A DNA stretch of 64,000 nucleotides from Planomonospora parontospora (GCA_014647935.1 BMQD01000007.1:124001-188000); one strand, 5' to 3'. Shown: positions 34,458 through 43,637, numbered from the stretch's first letter. Notes: generated by a model not told the origin, from the sequence alone. Numbers and translations are program-made.

Positions 34458-36251
34458 GTGACCATGCTTGACGCTGCCCTGCCCGAGAACATCGATGTCA
34501 TCGAGATCCCCGAGATCCCCGACGGCGTCTCCGAGTTCATTCTCCTCGGCCTGCCGAAGCCCCTGGTGACCGGCCTGTCCCGGCAGGGCATCGACAGCCC
34601 CTTCCCGATCCAGCGCGCCACCATCCCCGACATCCTGTCGGGCAAGGACGTGCTCGGACGCGGCCAGACCGGGTCCGGCAAGACGCTGGCCTTCGGCCTG
34701 CCCATGATGGCCCGCATCGCCGGGCGCAAGGCCCGCCCGGGCCACCCGCTCGCCGTCGTCCTGGTGCCGACCCGCGAGCTGGCCATGCAGGTCACCGACG
34801 CGCTCGAGCCCCTCGGCCGCGGCCTGTCCCTGCGGATGAAGACCGTCGTCGGCGGCATGTCCATGGGCCGCCAGATCGAGGCGCTGCGCCGCGGCGTCGA
34901 GGTCGTCGTGGCGACGCCCGGCCGGCTGACCGACCTGATCCAGCAGGGCGAGTGCACGCTGGACGAGGTCCAGGTGAGCATCCTGGACGAGGCCGACCAC
35001 ATGTGCGACCTCGGCTTCTTCCCGGTGGTCAGCGCGATCCTGCAGCAGACCCCGGCCGACAGCCAGCGGCTGCTGTTCTCCGCCACCCTCGACGGCGACG
35101 TGGACAAGCTCGTCCGGCGCTTCCTGACCGACCCGGTCACCCACTCGATGGCCCCGGCGGCCTCCTCGGTGGACACCATGGAGCACCACGTCCTGGAGGT
35201 GCACCGCGACGACAAGTTCCCGGTGACCGCCGAGATCGCCAACCGCGAGGGCAGGACGATCATCTTCGTCCGCACCCAGCACGGGGTGGACCGCCTGTGC
35301 AAGCAGTTCGCCCAGGTGGGCATCAAGGCCGGCGGCCTGCACGGCGGCAAGCGCCAGAACCAGCGCACCCGCATCCTGGCGGAGTTCAAGGAAGGTGCGA
35401 TCAACGTCCTGGTCTGCACCGACGTCGCGGCCCGCGGCATCCACGTCGACAACATCAGCCTCGTGCTGCACGTCGACCCGCCGCAGGACCACAAGAGCTA
35501 CCTGCACCGCGGCGGCCGTACGGCCCGCGCCGGGGAGAAGGGCACCGTCATGACGCTGGTGCTCCCCAACGAGCGCCGCTCCACCGACGCGATGACCCGC
35601 CGCGCGGGCATCAAGCCGTTCCGCCTCAAGGCCACCCCCGGCCACCCGCGCCTGGAGGAGATCGCCGGAGCCCGGCGGCCCAGCGGCGAGCCGATCCCGG
35701 TCTGGGAGCCCGCGGCCCCCGTGACCAAGCAGCGTCAGCGCCGTGAGGGCTTCGGCGGCGGCGGTGGCCGCGGCCCGCGCCGGTTCCGCGGGTCCGAGGG
35801 CGAGGGCCGTCCGGCCCGCGAGCGCTCCTTCGGCGACGACAACCGCGGCGGCGAGCGCGGCGGCGACCGTCCTTCCGGCGGCTACCGAGGCGGCGACCGT
35901 CCTTCCGGCGGCTACCGGGGCGGCGACCGTCCCTCCGGCGGCGGCTACCGTTCCGAGCGTCCGGCGGGCGAGCGCGACTCCTTCCGCGGCGACCGCCCTT
36001 CGGGCGGCTACCGGGGCGGCGAGCGGCGTGAGCCGTTCCGCTCCGACCGCCCGGCCGAGGGCGGCTACCGCAGCGAGCCGTTCCGCGGCGACCGTCCCTC
36101 CGGCGGCGGTTACCGCAGTGAGCCGTTCCGTTCGGACCGCCCCGCAGGCCAGGGCGAGTTCCGCGGCGGCGAGCGCCGCTCGGAGCGCTCCGGCGGCGGC
36201 TTCCGCGGCGGGCGCGGCGACCACTCCGGCGGCTCACGCTACGGCCGCTGA
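34458..36251 (+). CDS. DEAD-box RNA helicase with RGG-rich tail
   Basis: 597 residues. Helicase core about 25-385: Q-motif region FPIQRATIPDIL, Walker A GRGQTGSGKT, PTRELA, DEAD at 177-180, SAT, and the C-lobe HRGGRTARAG, where canonical HRIGRTGRAG is changed at two places. From about residue 430 the chain is Arg/Gly-rich, with repeated GGDRPSGGYR units, a disordered RNA-binding tail that can drive condensation. GTG at 34458, with an in-frame ATG two codons later. Likely roles are ribosome assembly and mRNA turnover, especially in the cold. Confidence 0.95.
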   Translation: MTMLDAALPENIDVIEIPEIPDGVSEFILLGLPKPLVTGLSRQGIDSPFPIQRATIPDILSGKDVLGRGQTGSGKTLAFGLPMMARIAGRKARPGHPLAVVLVPTRELAMQVTDALEPLGRGLSLRMKTVVGGMSMGRQIEALRRGVEVVVATPGRLTDLIQQGECTLDEVQVSILDEADHMCDLGFFPVVSAILQQTPADSQRLLFSATLDGDVDKLVRRFLTDPVTHSMAPAASSVDTMEHHVLEVHRDDKFPVTAEIANREGRTIIFVRTQHGVDRLCKQFAQVGIKAGGLHGGKRQNQRTRILAEFKEGAINVLVCTDVAARGIHVDNISLVLHVDPPQDHKSYLHRGGRTARAGEKGTVMTLVLPNERRSTDAMTRRAGIKPFRLKATPGHPRLEEIAGARRPSGEPIPVWEPAAPVTKQRQRREGFGGGGGRGPRRFRGSEGEGRPARERSFGDDNRGGERGGDRPSGGYRGGDRPSGGYRGGDRPSGGGYRSERPAGERDSFRGDRPSGGYRGGERREPFRSDRPAEGGYRSEPFRGDRPSGGGYRSEPFRSDRPAGQGEFRGGERRSERSGGGFRGGRGDHSGGSRYGR

Positions 36252-36281
36252 TCACCGCATGATCCAGTGATCACCGCATGA
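36249..36281 (+). repeat. Direct repeat beginning at the helicase stop codon
   Basis: TGATCACCGCATGA occurs at 36249-36262 and 36268-36281, a 19-bp period. The first TGA is the helicase stop. TGA triplets at 36249, 36260, 36268 and 36279 cover all three frames. Confidence 0.8.
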
Positions 36282-36288
36282 CCTCGTG

Positions 36289-36321
36289 AAGGGCCGGTAC
36301 GGCATCGCCGTACCGGCCCTT
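36289..36321. terminator. Perfect 15-bp hairpin, helicase terminator
   Basis: AAGGGCCGGTACGGC pairs perfectly with GCCGTACCGGCCCTT around a 3-nt ATC loop. The flanking AA/TT makes it usable in both directions, serving the helicase and perhaps the convergent lacI-type gene. Confidence 0.85.
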
Positions 36322-36451
36322 CCGCATGTCCGGAGTCCCGGCCGCCGCACGGTCATCGCGCGGCGGCCGGCCTGCCCGGTGCCGGGGTTCCCGCCAGGGG
36401 ATCCTTCCGGGCCTCGACCCGAGGACGGGGGAAGTCGTTCAAGGGCGGGGC

Positions 36452-37471
36452 TCAGCCGGCCGGGGGCGGGGCGGTGCTGCCCCGGGGGACGAGCCGGGCC
36501 GCCTCGTCCTCGAAGGCCTCGGCCTCCTCACCGGCGATCAGCGCCAGCAGGGTCCGCGCGGCCTGGGCGCCGTAGGAGGGGATGTCGCGGGTCAGCGCGG
36601 TCAGGGCGGGCCGTACGACCTGGGAGAGCGGCGAGTCGTCCCATGCCACGACGGACAGGTCCCCCGGCACGTCGAGCCGCATCTCCTGGGCCACCGACAG
36701 GCCGGCCACGGCCATGATGTCGTTGTCGTAGACGATCGCGGTCGGCCGGGAGGGGGAGCTGACCAGGCGCCGGGTGGCGCGCGCGCCCTCCTCCCCGGTG
36801 TAGTCGGTGTGCGTGATGGTGTACGCGGTCAAGCCGAGATCCTCGCAGGCGGTGATGAACGCCTGGTCGCGCAGGACGGTGTGGACCAGCTCGGGCAGCC
36901 CGGCGACCCGGGCGATCCTGCGGTGCCCGAGCGCCACGAGGTACTCGACGGCCTCGCGGACGGCGGCGGTGTCGTCGGACCAGACGGGCACCAGCGAGCC
37001 GGCCTCCGATGGGTGGCCGACCACCACGGCGGGCAGGCCGAGGTCCTCCAGCTCGGTGATGCGCGGGTCGGAGAAGCGCAGGTCGACCAGGATCGCCCCG
37101 TCCACCCGGCGCTCGCCCCACCAGCGGCGGTAGACCTCCATCTCCTGCCCGGGGTCGGCCACCACCTGGAGCATCAGCGCGTACGACCGGGCGGAGAGCT
37201 CGCCCTCGATCCCGCTGATCAGCTCCATGTAGAACGGTTCCACGCCCAGGATGCGGGCCGGGCGGCAGACGGTCAGGCCGACGCTGTTGGCCCGCGCGCC
37301 GTTTAGCGCCCGCGCCGCGCTGTTGGGCCGCCAGCCGATCTCCTCGGCGATGGCCTTGATGAGGGCGCGCTTGGCGTCGGAGACCCCCGGGCGGCCGTTG
37401 AGCGCGTAGGAGACCGCCACCTTGGAGACGCCCGCCTGACGGGCGATGTCGGCGATCGTCGGTCGCTTCAC
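36452..37471 (-). CDS. LacI-family transcriptional regulator of the mannoside locus
   Basis: 339 residues. N-terminal LacI helix-turn-helix with hinge: PTIADIARQAGVSKVAVSYALNGRPGVSDAKR (residues 4-35). A periplasmic-binding-protein-like sugar domain follows (about 65-330). GTG start with GGGGG 4 nt upstream. It is divergent from the sugar importer operon, and AACCGGTT lies 16 nt before its start, suggesting autorepression. The effector is likely a sugar imported by the adjacent transporter; a beta-mannoside is the best guess from gene context. Confidence 0.9.
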   Translation of the reverse strand: MKRPTIADIARQAGVSKVAVSYALNGRPGVSDAKRALIKAIAEEIGWRPNSAARALNGARANSVGLTVCRPARILGVEPFYMELISGIEGELSARSYALMLQVVADPGQEMEVYRRWWGERRVDGAILVDLRFSDPRITELEDLGLPAVVVGHPSEAGSLVPVWSDDTAAVREAVEYLVALGHRRIARVAGLPELVHTVLRDQAFITACEDLGLTAYTITHTDYTGEEGARATRRLVSSPSRPTAIVYDNDIMAVAGLSVAQEMRLDVPGDLSVVAWDDSPLSQVVRPALTALTRDIPSYGAQAARTLLALIAGEEAEAFEDEAARLVPRGSTAPPPAG

Positions 37472-37486
37472 CGAGCCCCCTGATTG

Positions 37487-37494
37487 AACCGGTT
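37487..37494. promoter_or_regulatory. LacI-type operator near the regulator start
   Basis: AACCGGTT, within TTGAACCGGTTAGC, has the central CG step usual in LacI-family operators. It lies 16 nt from the regulator's GTG. Confidence 0.45.
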
Positions 37495-37827
37495 AGCCAC
37501 TGTGTCGAGCCGACCTTACCGCCTGGGCGCAACCCCGGACGCCGTCGGTCCGTGACAGCGGCGGGTTCCCCAGGTCACCCTGCCGGTACCTGCGGCTTCG
37601 GTCGCCCCTCGGAGGAGGAGGCCATGTCGGTGGGAAAGCCGCAGAGCCGTACGTATCGAACACGTCACGGCTATTGACGCCGGGGTTACGTGGAATTTAC
37701 GTTCGCCGTACTTATCCGGTTCAGTTAAGTCTGGCGGAGCGGGGCGCGGGCGGCCGGTCGGCACGGCGCGTCGCGGCACGCCGGCGGCGGCCGGCTCGAG
37801 AGCGGGGTGTGCCTGCCCCGCAACCAA

Positions 37828-37841
37828 TGGGAGCGCTCCCA
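37828..37841. promoter_or_regulatory. CebR-type operator, perfect palindrome
   Basis: TGGGAGCGCTCCCA is identical to the 14-bp palindrome known for the cellobiose repressor CebR of Streptomyces. It lies 93 nt before the lipoprotein start, so a CebR-like LacI protein should repress the importer operon. Confidence 0.8.
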
Positions 37842-37870
37842 GGTCCGGAGGGACACGTCCCTCCGGACCT
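37841..37870 (+). other. Perfect hairpin directly after the CebR-type box
   Basis: AGGTCCGGAGGGA pairs with TCCCTCCGGACCT around CACG: a 13-bp stem that shares its first base with the operator's last base. It would lie in the operon's 5' leader or form an extended binding site. Confidence 0.7.
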
Positions 37871-37933
37871 CTCTATCGGGGTCTGTGACGACGTTCGGAC
37901 CTCCGCCGCACCGGCGGGGGAAGGAGAAACGCA

Positions 37934-39685
37934 ATGCGAAACCGGATGCGGATCGTTGTTCCGCTCCTGGCGGTCGGCCTGGCCGCCGCGTGTTCGAGCG
38001 GTGGGTCCACGCCGGCCCCGCAGGGCTCCCAGGCGGGGAGCGCCCCCGCGGCCGCCCCGGGCGACGGCGGCGCGCTGCCCCGCAACGAGACGCTGTACAC
38101 CAGCGGCACGCAGTGGGGCCCGCCGGCGAACTTCAACCCCCTGCGCGAGTGGGACTACGCGACCGGAACCGAGGGCCTCGTCTACGAGTCGCTGTTCCAC
38201 TTCGACGGCAACGCCGGGAAGCTGGTCCCGTGGCTGGCCCAGAGCGGCACCTGGGTCGATGACAAGACCTACGAGCTGAAGCTCCGCCAGGGCGTCACCT
38301 GGTCGGACGGCAAGCCGTTCACGGCCAAGGACGTCGTCTTCACCTTCGAGCTCGGCAAGATGGAGACGGTCCCCTACCACAACATCTGGGAGTGGCTGGA
38401 GAAGGCCGAGGCGGTCGACGACCAGACCGTGAAGTTCACCTTCTCCAAGGCCAACTACCAGGAGTGGGACTTCCAGATGTACAGCCGGGCGATCGTCCCG
38501 CAGCACGTCTGGCAGGGCCGCTCCGAGCAGGAGGTGCTGGACGGCAAGAACGAGAACCCCGTCGGCACCGGCGCCTACACCTACAAGAGCCACGACCAGG
38601 ACCGCGTCGTCTGGCAGCGTCGCGACGACTGGTGGGGCAAGACCGGGCTGAACATGGAGCCCAAGCCGAAGTACATCGTCGACATCGTCAACTCCAGCAA
38701 CGAGGTGGCGATGGGCCTGCTGCTGCAGAAGGGCATGGACCTCAGCAACAACTTCCTGCCCGGCGCGGCCAATCTGGTCAAGGGCAACTTCGGCATCACC
38801 ACCTACTACCCCGAGCCGCCGTACATGCTCTCGGCCAACACCGCCTTCCTGGTGCTGAACACCACCAAGAAGCCGATGGACGACCCGGCGTTCCGCAAGG
38901 CGCTCGCCAGCTCGATCGACACCAAGAAGATCGTCGAGGGCGTCTACGGCAACCTGGTCAAGGCGGCCAGCCCCACCGGCCTGCTGCCCCAGTGGGAGCA
39001 GTACATCGACCAGCAGGTCGTCGCCGACAAGGGCTTCTCCTTCGACACCGCCAAGGCCAAGAAGCTGCTGGCCGACGCGGGCTACAAGGACTCCGACGGC
39101 GACGGGTTCGTGGAGAACAAGGACGGCTCGAAGATCGAGCTGGACATCATCGTCCCGTCGGGCTGGACCGACTGGATGGAGTCGATCCGGGTCATCGCCG
39201 CCAGCGCCAAGGAGTCGGGGATCAACATCACCCCCGACTTCCCGGACTTCAACGCCCTGGTGGACAAGCGCAGCAAGGGCGACTTCGACATGCTGATCAA
39301 CAACGAGCGGCAGCTGTCGAACACCCCCTGGACGTACTACGACTACATGTTCCAGCTCCCGGTGCGGAAGACGCAGAACACCGTCAACTTCGGCCGGTAC
39401 GAGAACAAGGACGTCTGGAAGCTCATCCAGGAGCTCGACCAGGTCAAGACCGACGATGTCGAGGGCATGAAGCAGGTCATGTCCAAGATCCAGGCGATCC
39501 ACCTGGACGAGATGCCGATCATCCCGCTCTGGTACAACGGCCTGTGGTCGCAGGTGAGCAACGCCTCCTGGACCAACTGGCCCTCCTCGGTCGGCGACAC
39601 GCCCAAGACCCCGCCGACGATGTGGCGCAACTGGCTGGAGCTGGGCGGCTTCGAGACGCTCACGCAGATCAAGCCGGCCTCCTGA
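37934..39685 (+). CDS. Family 5 (Opp/Dpp-type) solute-binding lipoprotein, probable oligosaccharide binder
   Basis: 583 residues. Lipoprotein signal with lipobox LAAAC, Cys20 the lipidation site, then a Ser/Gly/Pro-rich tether. The mature part has the cluster C fold: YESLFHFDGNAGKLVPWLAQSG, LRQGVTWSDGKPFTAKDVVFTFEL, GTGAYTYKS and the C-terminal DEMPIIPLWYNGLWSQ. Although related to peptide binders, this subgroup includes cello- and manno-oligosaccharide binders of the Thermotoga type. The sugar role is inferred from the CebR-type operator and the beta-mannosidase gene. ATG with AAGGAG 7 nt upstream. Confidence 0.88.
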   Translation: MRNRMRIVVPLLAVGLAAACSSGGSTPAPQGSQAGSAPAAAPGDGGALPRNETLYTSGTQWGPPANFNPLREWDYATGTEGLVYESLFHFDGNAGKLVPWLAQSGTWVDDKTYELKLRQGVTWSDGKPFTAKDVVFTFELGKMETVPYHNIWEWLEKAEAVDDQTVKFTFSKANYQEWDFQMYSRAIVPQHVWQGRSEQEVLDGKNENPVGTGAYTYKSHDQDRVVWQRRDDWWGKTGLNMEPKPKYIVDIVNSSNEVAMGLLLQKGMDLSNNFLPGAANLVKGNFGITTYYPEPPYMLSANTAFLVLNTTKKPMDDPAFRKALASSIDTKKIVEGVYGNLVKAASPTGLLPQWEQYIDQQVVADKGFSFDTAKAKKLLADAGYKDSDGDGFVENKDGSKIELDIIVPSGWTDWMESIRVIAASAKESGINITPDFPDFNALVDKRSKGDFDMLINNERQLSNTPWTYYDYMFQLPVRKTQNTVNFGRYENKDVWKLIQELDQVKTDDVEGMKQVMSKIQAIHLDEMPIIPLWYNGLWSQVSNASWTNWPSSVGDTPKTPPTMWRNWLELGGFETLTQIKPAS

Positions 39686-39698
39686 CCGGATGAGCACC

Positions 39699-39737
39699 GG
39701 CCCCCTTCCCCCGCCGGGCGGCGAGGGGAAGGGGGCC
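39699..39737 (+). terminator. Strong intercistronic hairpin after the binding-protein gene
   Basis: GGCCCCCTTCCCC-CGCC pairs with GGCG-(A)-GGGGAAGGGGGCC: 17 bp with one bulged A, between the lipoprotein and first permease genes. Such partial terminators or mRNA-stabilising hairpins commonly keep binding protein in excess over permease. Confidence 0.75.
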
Positions 39738-39754
39738 CTCTGGGAGGGTTCCCC

Positions 39755-40750
39755 TTGCGTCAATACTTCGGTCGGAAACTGCTGGTCTACGGCCTGACGT
39801 TCTTCGTCGCCGTCACGATCAACTGGATGGTCCCGCGCTTCATGCCCGGCGACCCGGTCTCGAGCATGGTGGCCCGGGCAGGGGTGAGCAACCCCGGCGC
39901 CGTGGAGACCATGCGCACCTACTACACCAACCTCTTCGGCTTCGACCAGCCGCTGTGGAAGCAGTACGCGAACTTCTGGGCGGCCCTGTTCCAGGGCGAC
40001 TTCGGCATCAGCATCTGGGTGTTCCCCACCCCGGTGAGCGAGGTCATCATGGGCGCGGTGCCGTACACGCTGGGGCTGATGATCCCCTCGGTGCTGCTGA
40101 GCTGGGTGGTGGGCAACTGGGCCGGCGCCTTCGCCGCGCGGCGCAGGCTGCTGGACAACACGGTGCTGCCGGTCGGCTACGTCCTGACCGCCATGCCGTA
40201 CATGTGGCTGGCGGTGCTGCTGGCCTGGGGCCTGGGGGTCGTGGCGGGGGTCTTCCCGGTCGCCGGCGGCTACAGCTTCTCGCTGCAGCCCAGCCTGTCG
40301 GTGGAGTTCGTCGCCGACCTGCTGCACCACTGGGTGCTGCCGTTCCTCTCGCTCTTCCTCGTCGCGCTGGGCGGGTGGGCGATCGGCATGCGCAACATGA
40401 TCATCTATGAGCTGGAGTCGGACTACTCCAACTACCTGTCCGCTCTGGGGGCCCCGCAGCGGCTGATCCGCCGCTACGCCTTCCGCAACGCGGTGCTGCC
40501 CCAGATCACCGGCCTGGCCCTGCAACTGGGCGTGCTGGTGGCCGGAGCCCTGGTCACCGAGATCGTCTTCTCCTATCCGGGGCTGGGCAGCCTCATCCTC
40601 AAGGCCATCCAGAACCAGGACTTCTTCCTGCTCCAGGGCACCTTCATGTTCATCGTCCTCGGCGTGCTGATCGCCAACTTCATCATCGACATCGTCTACG
40701 TCGTGGTCGATCCGCGGACGCGGGCCGGAATGGCGGGTGCGCAGGCATGA
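39755..40750 (+). CDS. ABC importer permease (OppB/DppB-like)
   Basis: 331 residues, six hydrophobic helices. Starts with the typical RQYFGRKLLVYGLTFFVAVTINWMVPRFMPGDPV. The cytoplasmic EAA loop is YLSALGAPQRLIRRYAFRNAVLPQITGLA. TTG start at 39755 with GGGAGGG upstream. Partner permease overlaps downstream. Confidence 0.93.
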   Translation: MRQYFGRKLLVYGLTFFVAVTINWMVPRFMPGDPVSSMVARAGVSNPGAVETMRTYYTNLFGFDQPLWKQYANFWAALFQGDFGISIWVFPTPVSEVIMGAVPYTLGLMIPSVLLSWVVGNWAGAFAARRRLLDNTVLPVGYVLTAMPYMWLAVLLAWGLGVVAGVFPVAGGYSFSLQPSLSVEFVADLLHHWVLPFLSLFLVALGGWAIGMRNMIIYELESDYSNYLSALGAPQRLIRRYAFRNAVLPQITGLALQLGVLVAGALVTEIVFSYPGLGSLILKAIQNQDFFLLQGTFMFIVLGVLIANFIIDIVYVVVDPRTRAGMAGAQA

Positions 40751-41643
40751 CGGCGATCCAGGAGACCCCCGCCCAGGACGTCGCCGCCGGCGCCGGGGTG
40801 CGCCGCGAGGCGCTGTACTTCGCGGTGCGCAACGGCAAGCTGCTGGTCGGCTTCGGCATCGCGTTCCTGCTCTTCCTGCTCGGCTTCGCCGGCCCGCTGG
40901 TGCTGGACGCCGTCGACCCCAACGCGTACGGCACCAAGCCCATGTCGCCGCCCTCGGGCGAGCACTGGTTCGGCACGACGACATTCGGCCAGGACGTGTT
41001 CTCGCAGTTCGTGTACGGCCTGCAGACCACCTTCATCGTGGGCGCGCTCGGCGGCGGCATCGCGGCGGTCATCGCGATGGCGGTCGGCTTCACCGCCGGC
41101 TACCGGGGCGGGCTGGTCGACGAGATCCTCAACATGTTCACCAACATCGTCCTGGTCATCCCGACGCTGGCCGTACTGCTGATCATCAACGCCTACCTGG
41201 GCGTGCGCAGCGTCCCCGCCCAGGCCCTGTTCATCGGCCTCACCTCGTGGCCGTGGGCGGCGCGGGCGATCCGGGCGCAGACGTTCTCGCTGCGCACCCG
41301 GGACTTCGTGGCGCTGGCCAGGCTCAGCGGCTCGAGCACGCGGAAGATCATCATGCGCGAGATCGCGCCGAACATGAGCTCCTACCTGTTCATGATGTTC
41401 ATCCTGCTGTTCGGCGGTTCGATCCTGATCGCGTCCTCGCTCGACTTCATCGGCCTCGGCCCCACCGAGGGCATCTCGCTCGGGCTGATGCTGCAGAACG
41501 CCAACCAGTGGAGCGCGATGCAGCTGGGCATGTGGTGGTGGTTCCTGCCCCCGGGCGCCGGGATCACCGCGATCGTCGGCGCCCTGTACGTGGCCAACGT
41601 CGGGCTCGACGAGGTCTTCAACCCGAAACTGAGGGAGACATGA
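40747..41643 (+). CDS. ABC importer permease (OppC/DppC-like)
   Basis: 298 residues. An N-terminal OppC-type helix (LLVGFGIAFLLFLLGFAGPLV), a substrate-side segment HWFGTTTFGQDVFSQFVYGLQTT and the EAA loop ALARLSGSSTRKIIMREIAPNM. ATGA overlap with the preceding permease gene. Confidence 0.93.
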   Translation: MTAIQETPAQDVAAGAGVRREALYFAVRNGKLLVGFGIAFLLFLLGFAGPLVLDAVDPNAYGTKPMSPPSGEHWFGTTTFGQDVFSQFVYGLQTTFIVGALGGGIAAVIAMAVGFTAGYRGGLVDEILNMFTNIVLVIPTLAVLLIINAYLGVRSVPAQALFIGLTSWPWAARAIRAQTFSLRTRDFVALARLSGSSTRKIIMREIAPNMSSYLFMMFILLFGGSILIASSLDFIGLGPTEGISLGLMLQNANQWSAMQLGMWWWFLPPGAGITAIVGALYVANVGLDEVFNPKLRET

Positions 41644-42581
41644 GTCTGCGGGTCAGCGAGCTGAGGGTGTACTACCGGACCCTCAAGGGCGACGTGAAGG
41701 CGCTCGACGACGTCTCCTTCACGATGCGGGACGGGGAGATCCTCGGCCTGGCGGGGGAGTCGGGCTGCGGCAAGACGACCCTGGGCAAGAGCCTCATCCG
41801 GATGGACGGCCGGATGCGGCACATGGGCGGCACGGTGGAGCTCGACGGCCGCGAGCTGCCCATCGGCGACGACCGGCGGATGAACGAGTTCCGCTTCCAC
41901 GAGGTCTCCCTCATCCCGCAGTACTCGATGAGCGCGATGAACCCGACCCGCAAGATCGGGAAGATGGTGGGCGAGCTGCTCGGGTCCCGGGGCGTGGCCC
42001 TGGACCGGGCCGAGCTGGAGTCCCGTCTCGACCTGGTCGAGCTGCCGCGCAAGGTGCTGGACAACTACCCCATCGAGCTGTCCGGCGGCATGAAGCAGCG
42101 GATGGTCATGGTCATCTCCACGCTGCTCAACCCGTCGCTGCTCATCGCCGACGAGGTCACCTCCGCACTCGACGTGTCCACGCAGAAGGCGGTCGCCAAG
42201 GCCCTGATCGGCTTCCGCGACGCCGGGTTCGTCAAGAGCATGATCTTCGTCACCCACGACCTCGCGCTCACGTCCCACATCGCGGACACGATCATGGTCA
42301 TGTACGCGGGGAAACTCGCCGAGAAGGCGCCCGCCAAGGTCATGGTCACGGCGCCGCGCCACCCGTACACCAAGCTCCTGATCAACTCGCTGCCCGAGGT
42401 CGGCGTGCGCCACGCCGACAAGAAGCTGTCCGGCATCGCCGGCAGTCCGCCCTCGCTGCTCGACCCGCCGGCCGGCTGCCGCTTCCGGGCCCGCTGCCCG
42501 GTGGCCGGCGACGAGTGCGGGCAGGAACCACCCGTGGTCGAGGTCGAGCCCGATCACTTCGTCGCGTGCTGGAAGGCATGA
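41640..42581 (+). CDS. ABC importer ATPase (OppD/DppD-like)
   Basis: 313 residues. Walker [14 protein letters not shown]-loop [12 protein letters not shown], signature [12 protein letters not shown] and Walker [14 protein letters not shown] are intact. The C-terminal Opp/Dpp extension has the Cys-rich [15 protein letters not shown] motif, which binds a [4Fe-4S] cluster in this subfamily. ATGA overlap with the upstream permease. Confidence 0.94.
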   Translation: MSLRVSELRVYYRTLKGDVKALDDVSFTMRDGEILGLAGESGCGKTTLGKSLIRMDGRMRHMGGTVELDGRELPIGDDRRMNEFRFHEVSLIPQYSMSAMNPTRKIGKMVGELLGSRGVALDRAELESRLDLVELPRKVLDNYPIELSGGMKQRMVMVISTLLNPSLLIADEVTSALDVSTQKAVAKALIGFRDAGFVKSMIFVTHDLALTSHIADTIMVMYAGKLAEKAPAKVMVTAPRHPYTKLLINSLPEVGVRHADKKLSGIAGSPPSLLDPPAGCRFRARCPVAGDECGQEPPVVEVEPDHFVACWKA

Positions 42582-43462
42582 TGCTGCAACTCGACAACGT
42601 CACGAAGGTCTACAAGGTCGGCGCGTTCGGCGGGAAGACCTTCGCGGCCGTGGACGGCGTGAGCTTCGACGTGCGCTCCGGCGAGGTCGTCTCCCTCATC
42701 GGGGAGAGCGGCAGCGGCAAGAGCACGATCGGCAAGATGATCCTCGGCCTCACCTCGGTCACCGCCGGCTCGATCACCGTCGACGGCGTACCGGTCAAGG
42801 CCGCCAAGGAGTACTACCGGCACGTGCAGGGCGTCTTCCAGGACCCCTTCAGCTGCTACAACCCGGTGTTCAAGGCCGACCGCGTCTTCCAGCTGATCAA
42901 GGAGTCCTACTACCCGCAGGTCTCCGCCGCCGAGTGGGACGGGCGCGTGCGCTCCGCCATCCAGGACGTCCGGCTCGACCCCGGCCAGGTCCTCGGCCGG
43001 TACCCCCACCAGCTCAGCGGCGGCCAGCTGCAGCGCCTGCTCATCGCGCGGGCGCTGCTGCTGGACATCAAGCTGCTGGTCGCCGACGAGATCACCAGCA
43101 TGCTCGACGCCTCGACCCGCATCGACGTGCTCAACCTGCTGGCCGAACTCAAGGAGCGCGGCCTCGGCGTGCTGTACGTGACCCACGACCTGTCGCTCGG
43201 CAACTACCTGGCCGAGCGCACCGTCGTGCTGCGCAACGGCACGGTGGTCGAGATGGGGCTGACCGACAAGGTCTTCGGCGACCCGCTGCACCCCTACACC
43301 CGCAAGCTGCTGGCCGCCGTGCCCCGGCTGAACGCCCCCTGGGAGGACGCCGAGCCGACGGACACCTGCCGCTACCACGCCGGCGGGGCGTCCGGCGCGC
43401 TGTTCGAGGCGGACGCGGACCACTTCGTGGCGTGCGCCCGGCTCGACGGCTGCCCCCGATGA
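42578..43462 (+). CDS. ABC importer ATPase (OppF/DppF-like)
   Basis: 294 residues. Walker A GESGSGKSTIGK, signature QLSGGQLQRLLIA and Walker B LLVADEITSMLDAST; the D-E-I-T-S in place of D-E-P-T-S is also seen in sugar-type Opp relatives. The C-terminal region is short and lacks the full four-Cys set of its partner. Its ATG overlaps the oppD-like stop, and the next gene is the beta-mannosidase. Confidence 0.93.
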   Translation: MMLQLDNVTKVYKVGAFGGKTFAAVDGVSFDVRSGEVVSLIGESGSGKSTIGKMILGLTSVTAGSITVDGVPVKAAKEYYRHVQGVFQDPFSCYNPVFKADRVFQLIKESYYPQVSAAEWDGRVRSAIQDVRLDPGQVLGRYPHQLSGGQLQRLLIARALLLDIKLLVADEITSMLDASTRIDVLNLLAELKERGLGVLYVTHDLSLGNYLAERTVVLRNGTVVEMGLTDKVFGDPLHPYTRKLLAAVPRLNAPWEDAEPTDTCRYHAGGASGALFEADADHFVACARLDGCPR

Positions 43463-43551
43463 CGGTCCCCGCGACGGTCCGGGTGACGTGACGGTCCCCG
43501 CGACGGTCCGGGCGACGGACGATCCGGGTGATGTGACGGTCCGGGCGACGG
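43460..43551 (+). repeat. Degenerate tandem repeat starting at the importer ATPase stop
   Basis: A 29-bp unit, GACGGTCCCCGCGACGGTCC plus GGGTGACGT, begins at 43461 and repeats at 43490; shorter variants follow. The first unit overlaps the stop codon at 43460-43462. Confidence 0.8.
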
Positions 43552-43637
43552 TTACGGGACGCCCCGCCCGGCGTTCCACGAGACACCGTGCGGGGCGTCC
43601 CCCTGACGCCTCGCGCGGCCGCTAAGGAGAGATCTAC

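Larger units (their letters stand above)
37472..37933. other. Divergent control region, lacI-type gene / importer operon
   Basis: 462 bp. It contains the LacI-type AACCGGTT palindrome (37487-37494), an AT-richer promoter-like zone (about 37690-37730, with TTTACG and TATCCG), the CebR-type palindrome (37828-37841) and an adjoining hairpin (37841-37870). No convincing coding frame was found. Confidence 0.6.

Noticed and set aside
35869-35950. DNA repeat inside the helicase gene as a separate element
   Set aside because: The periodicity is explained by the GGDRPSGGYR protein repeats of the RGG tail.
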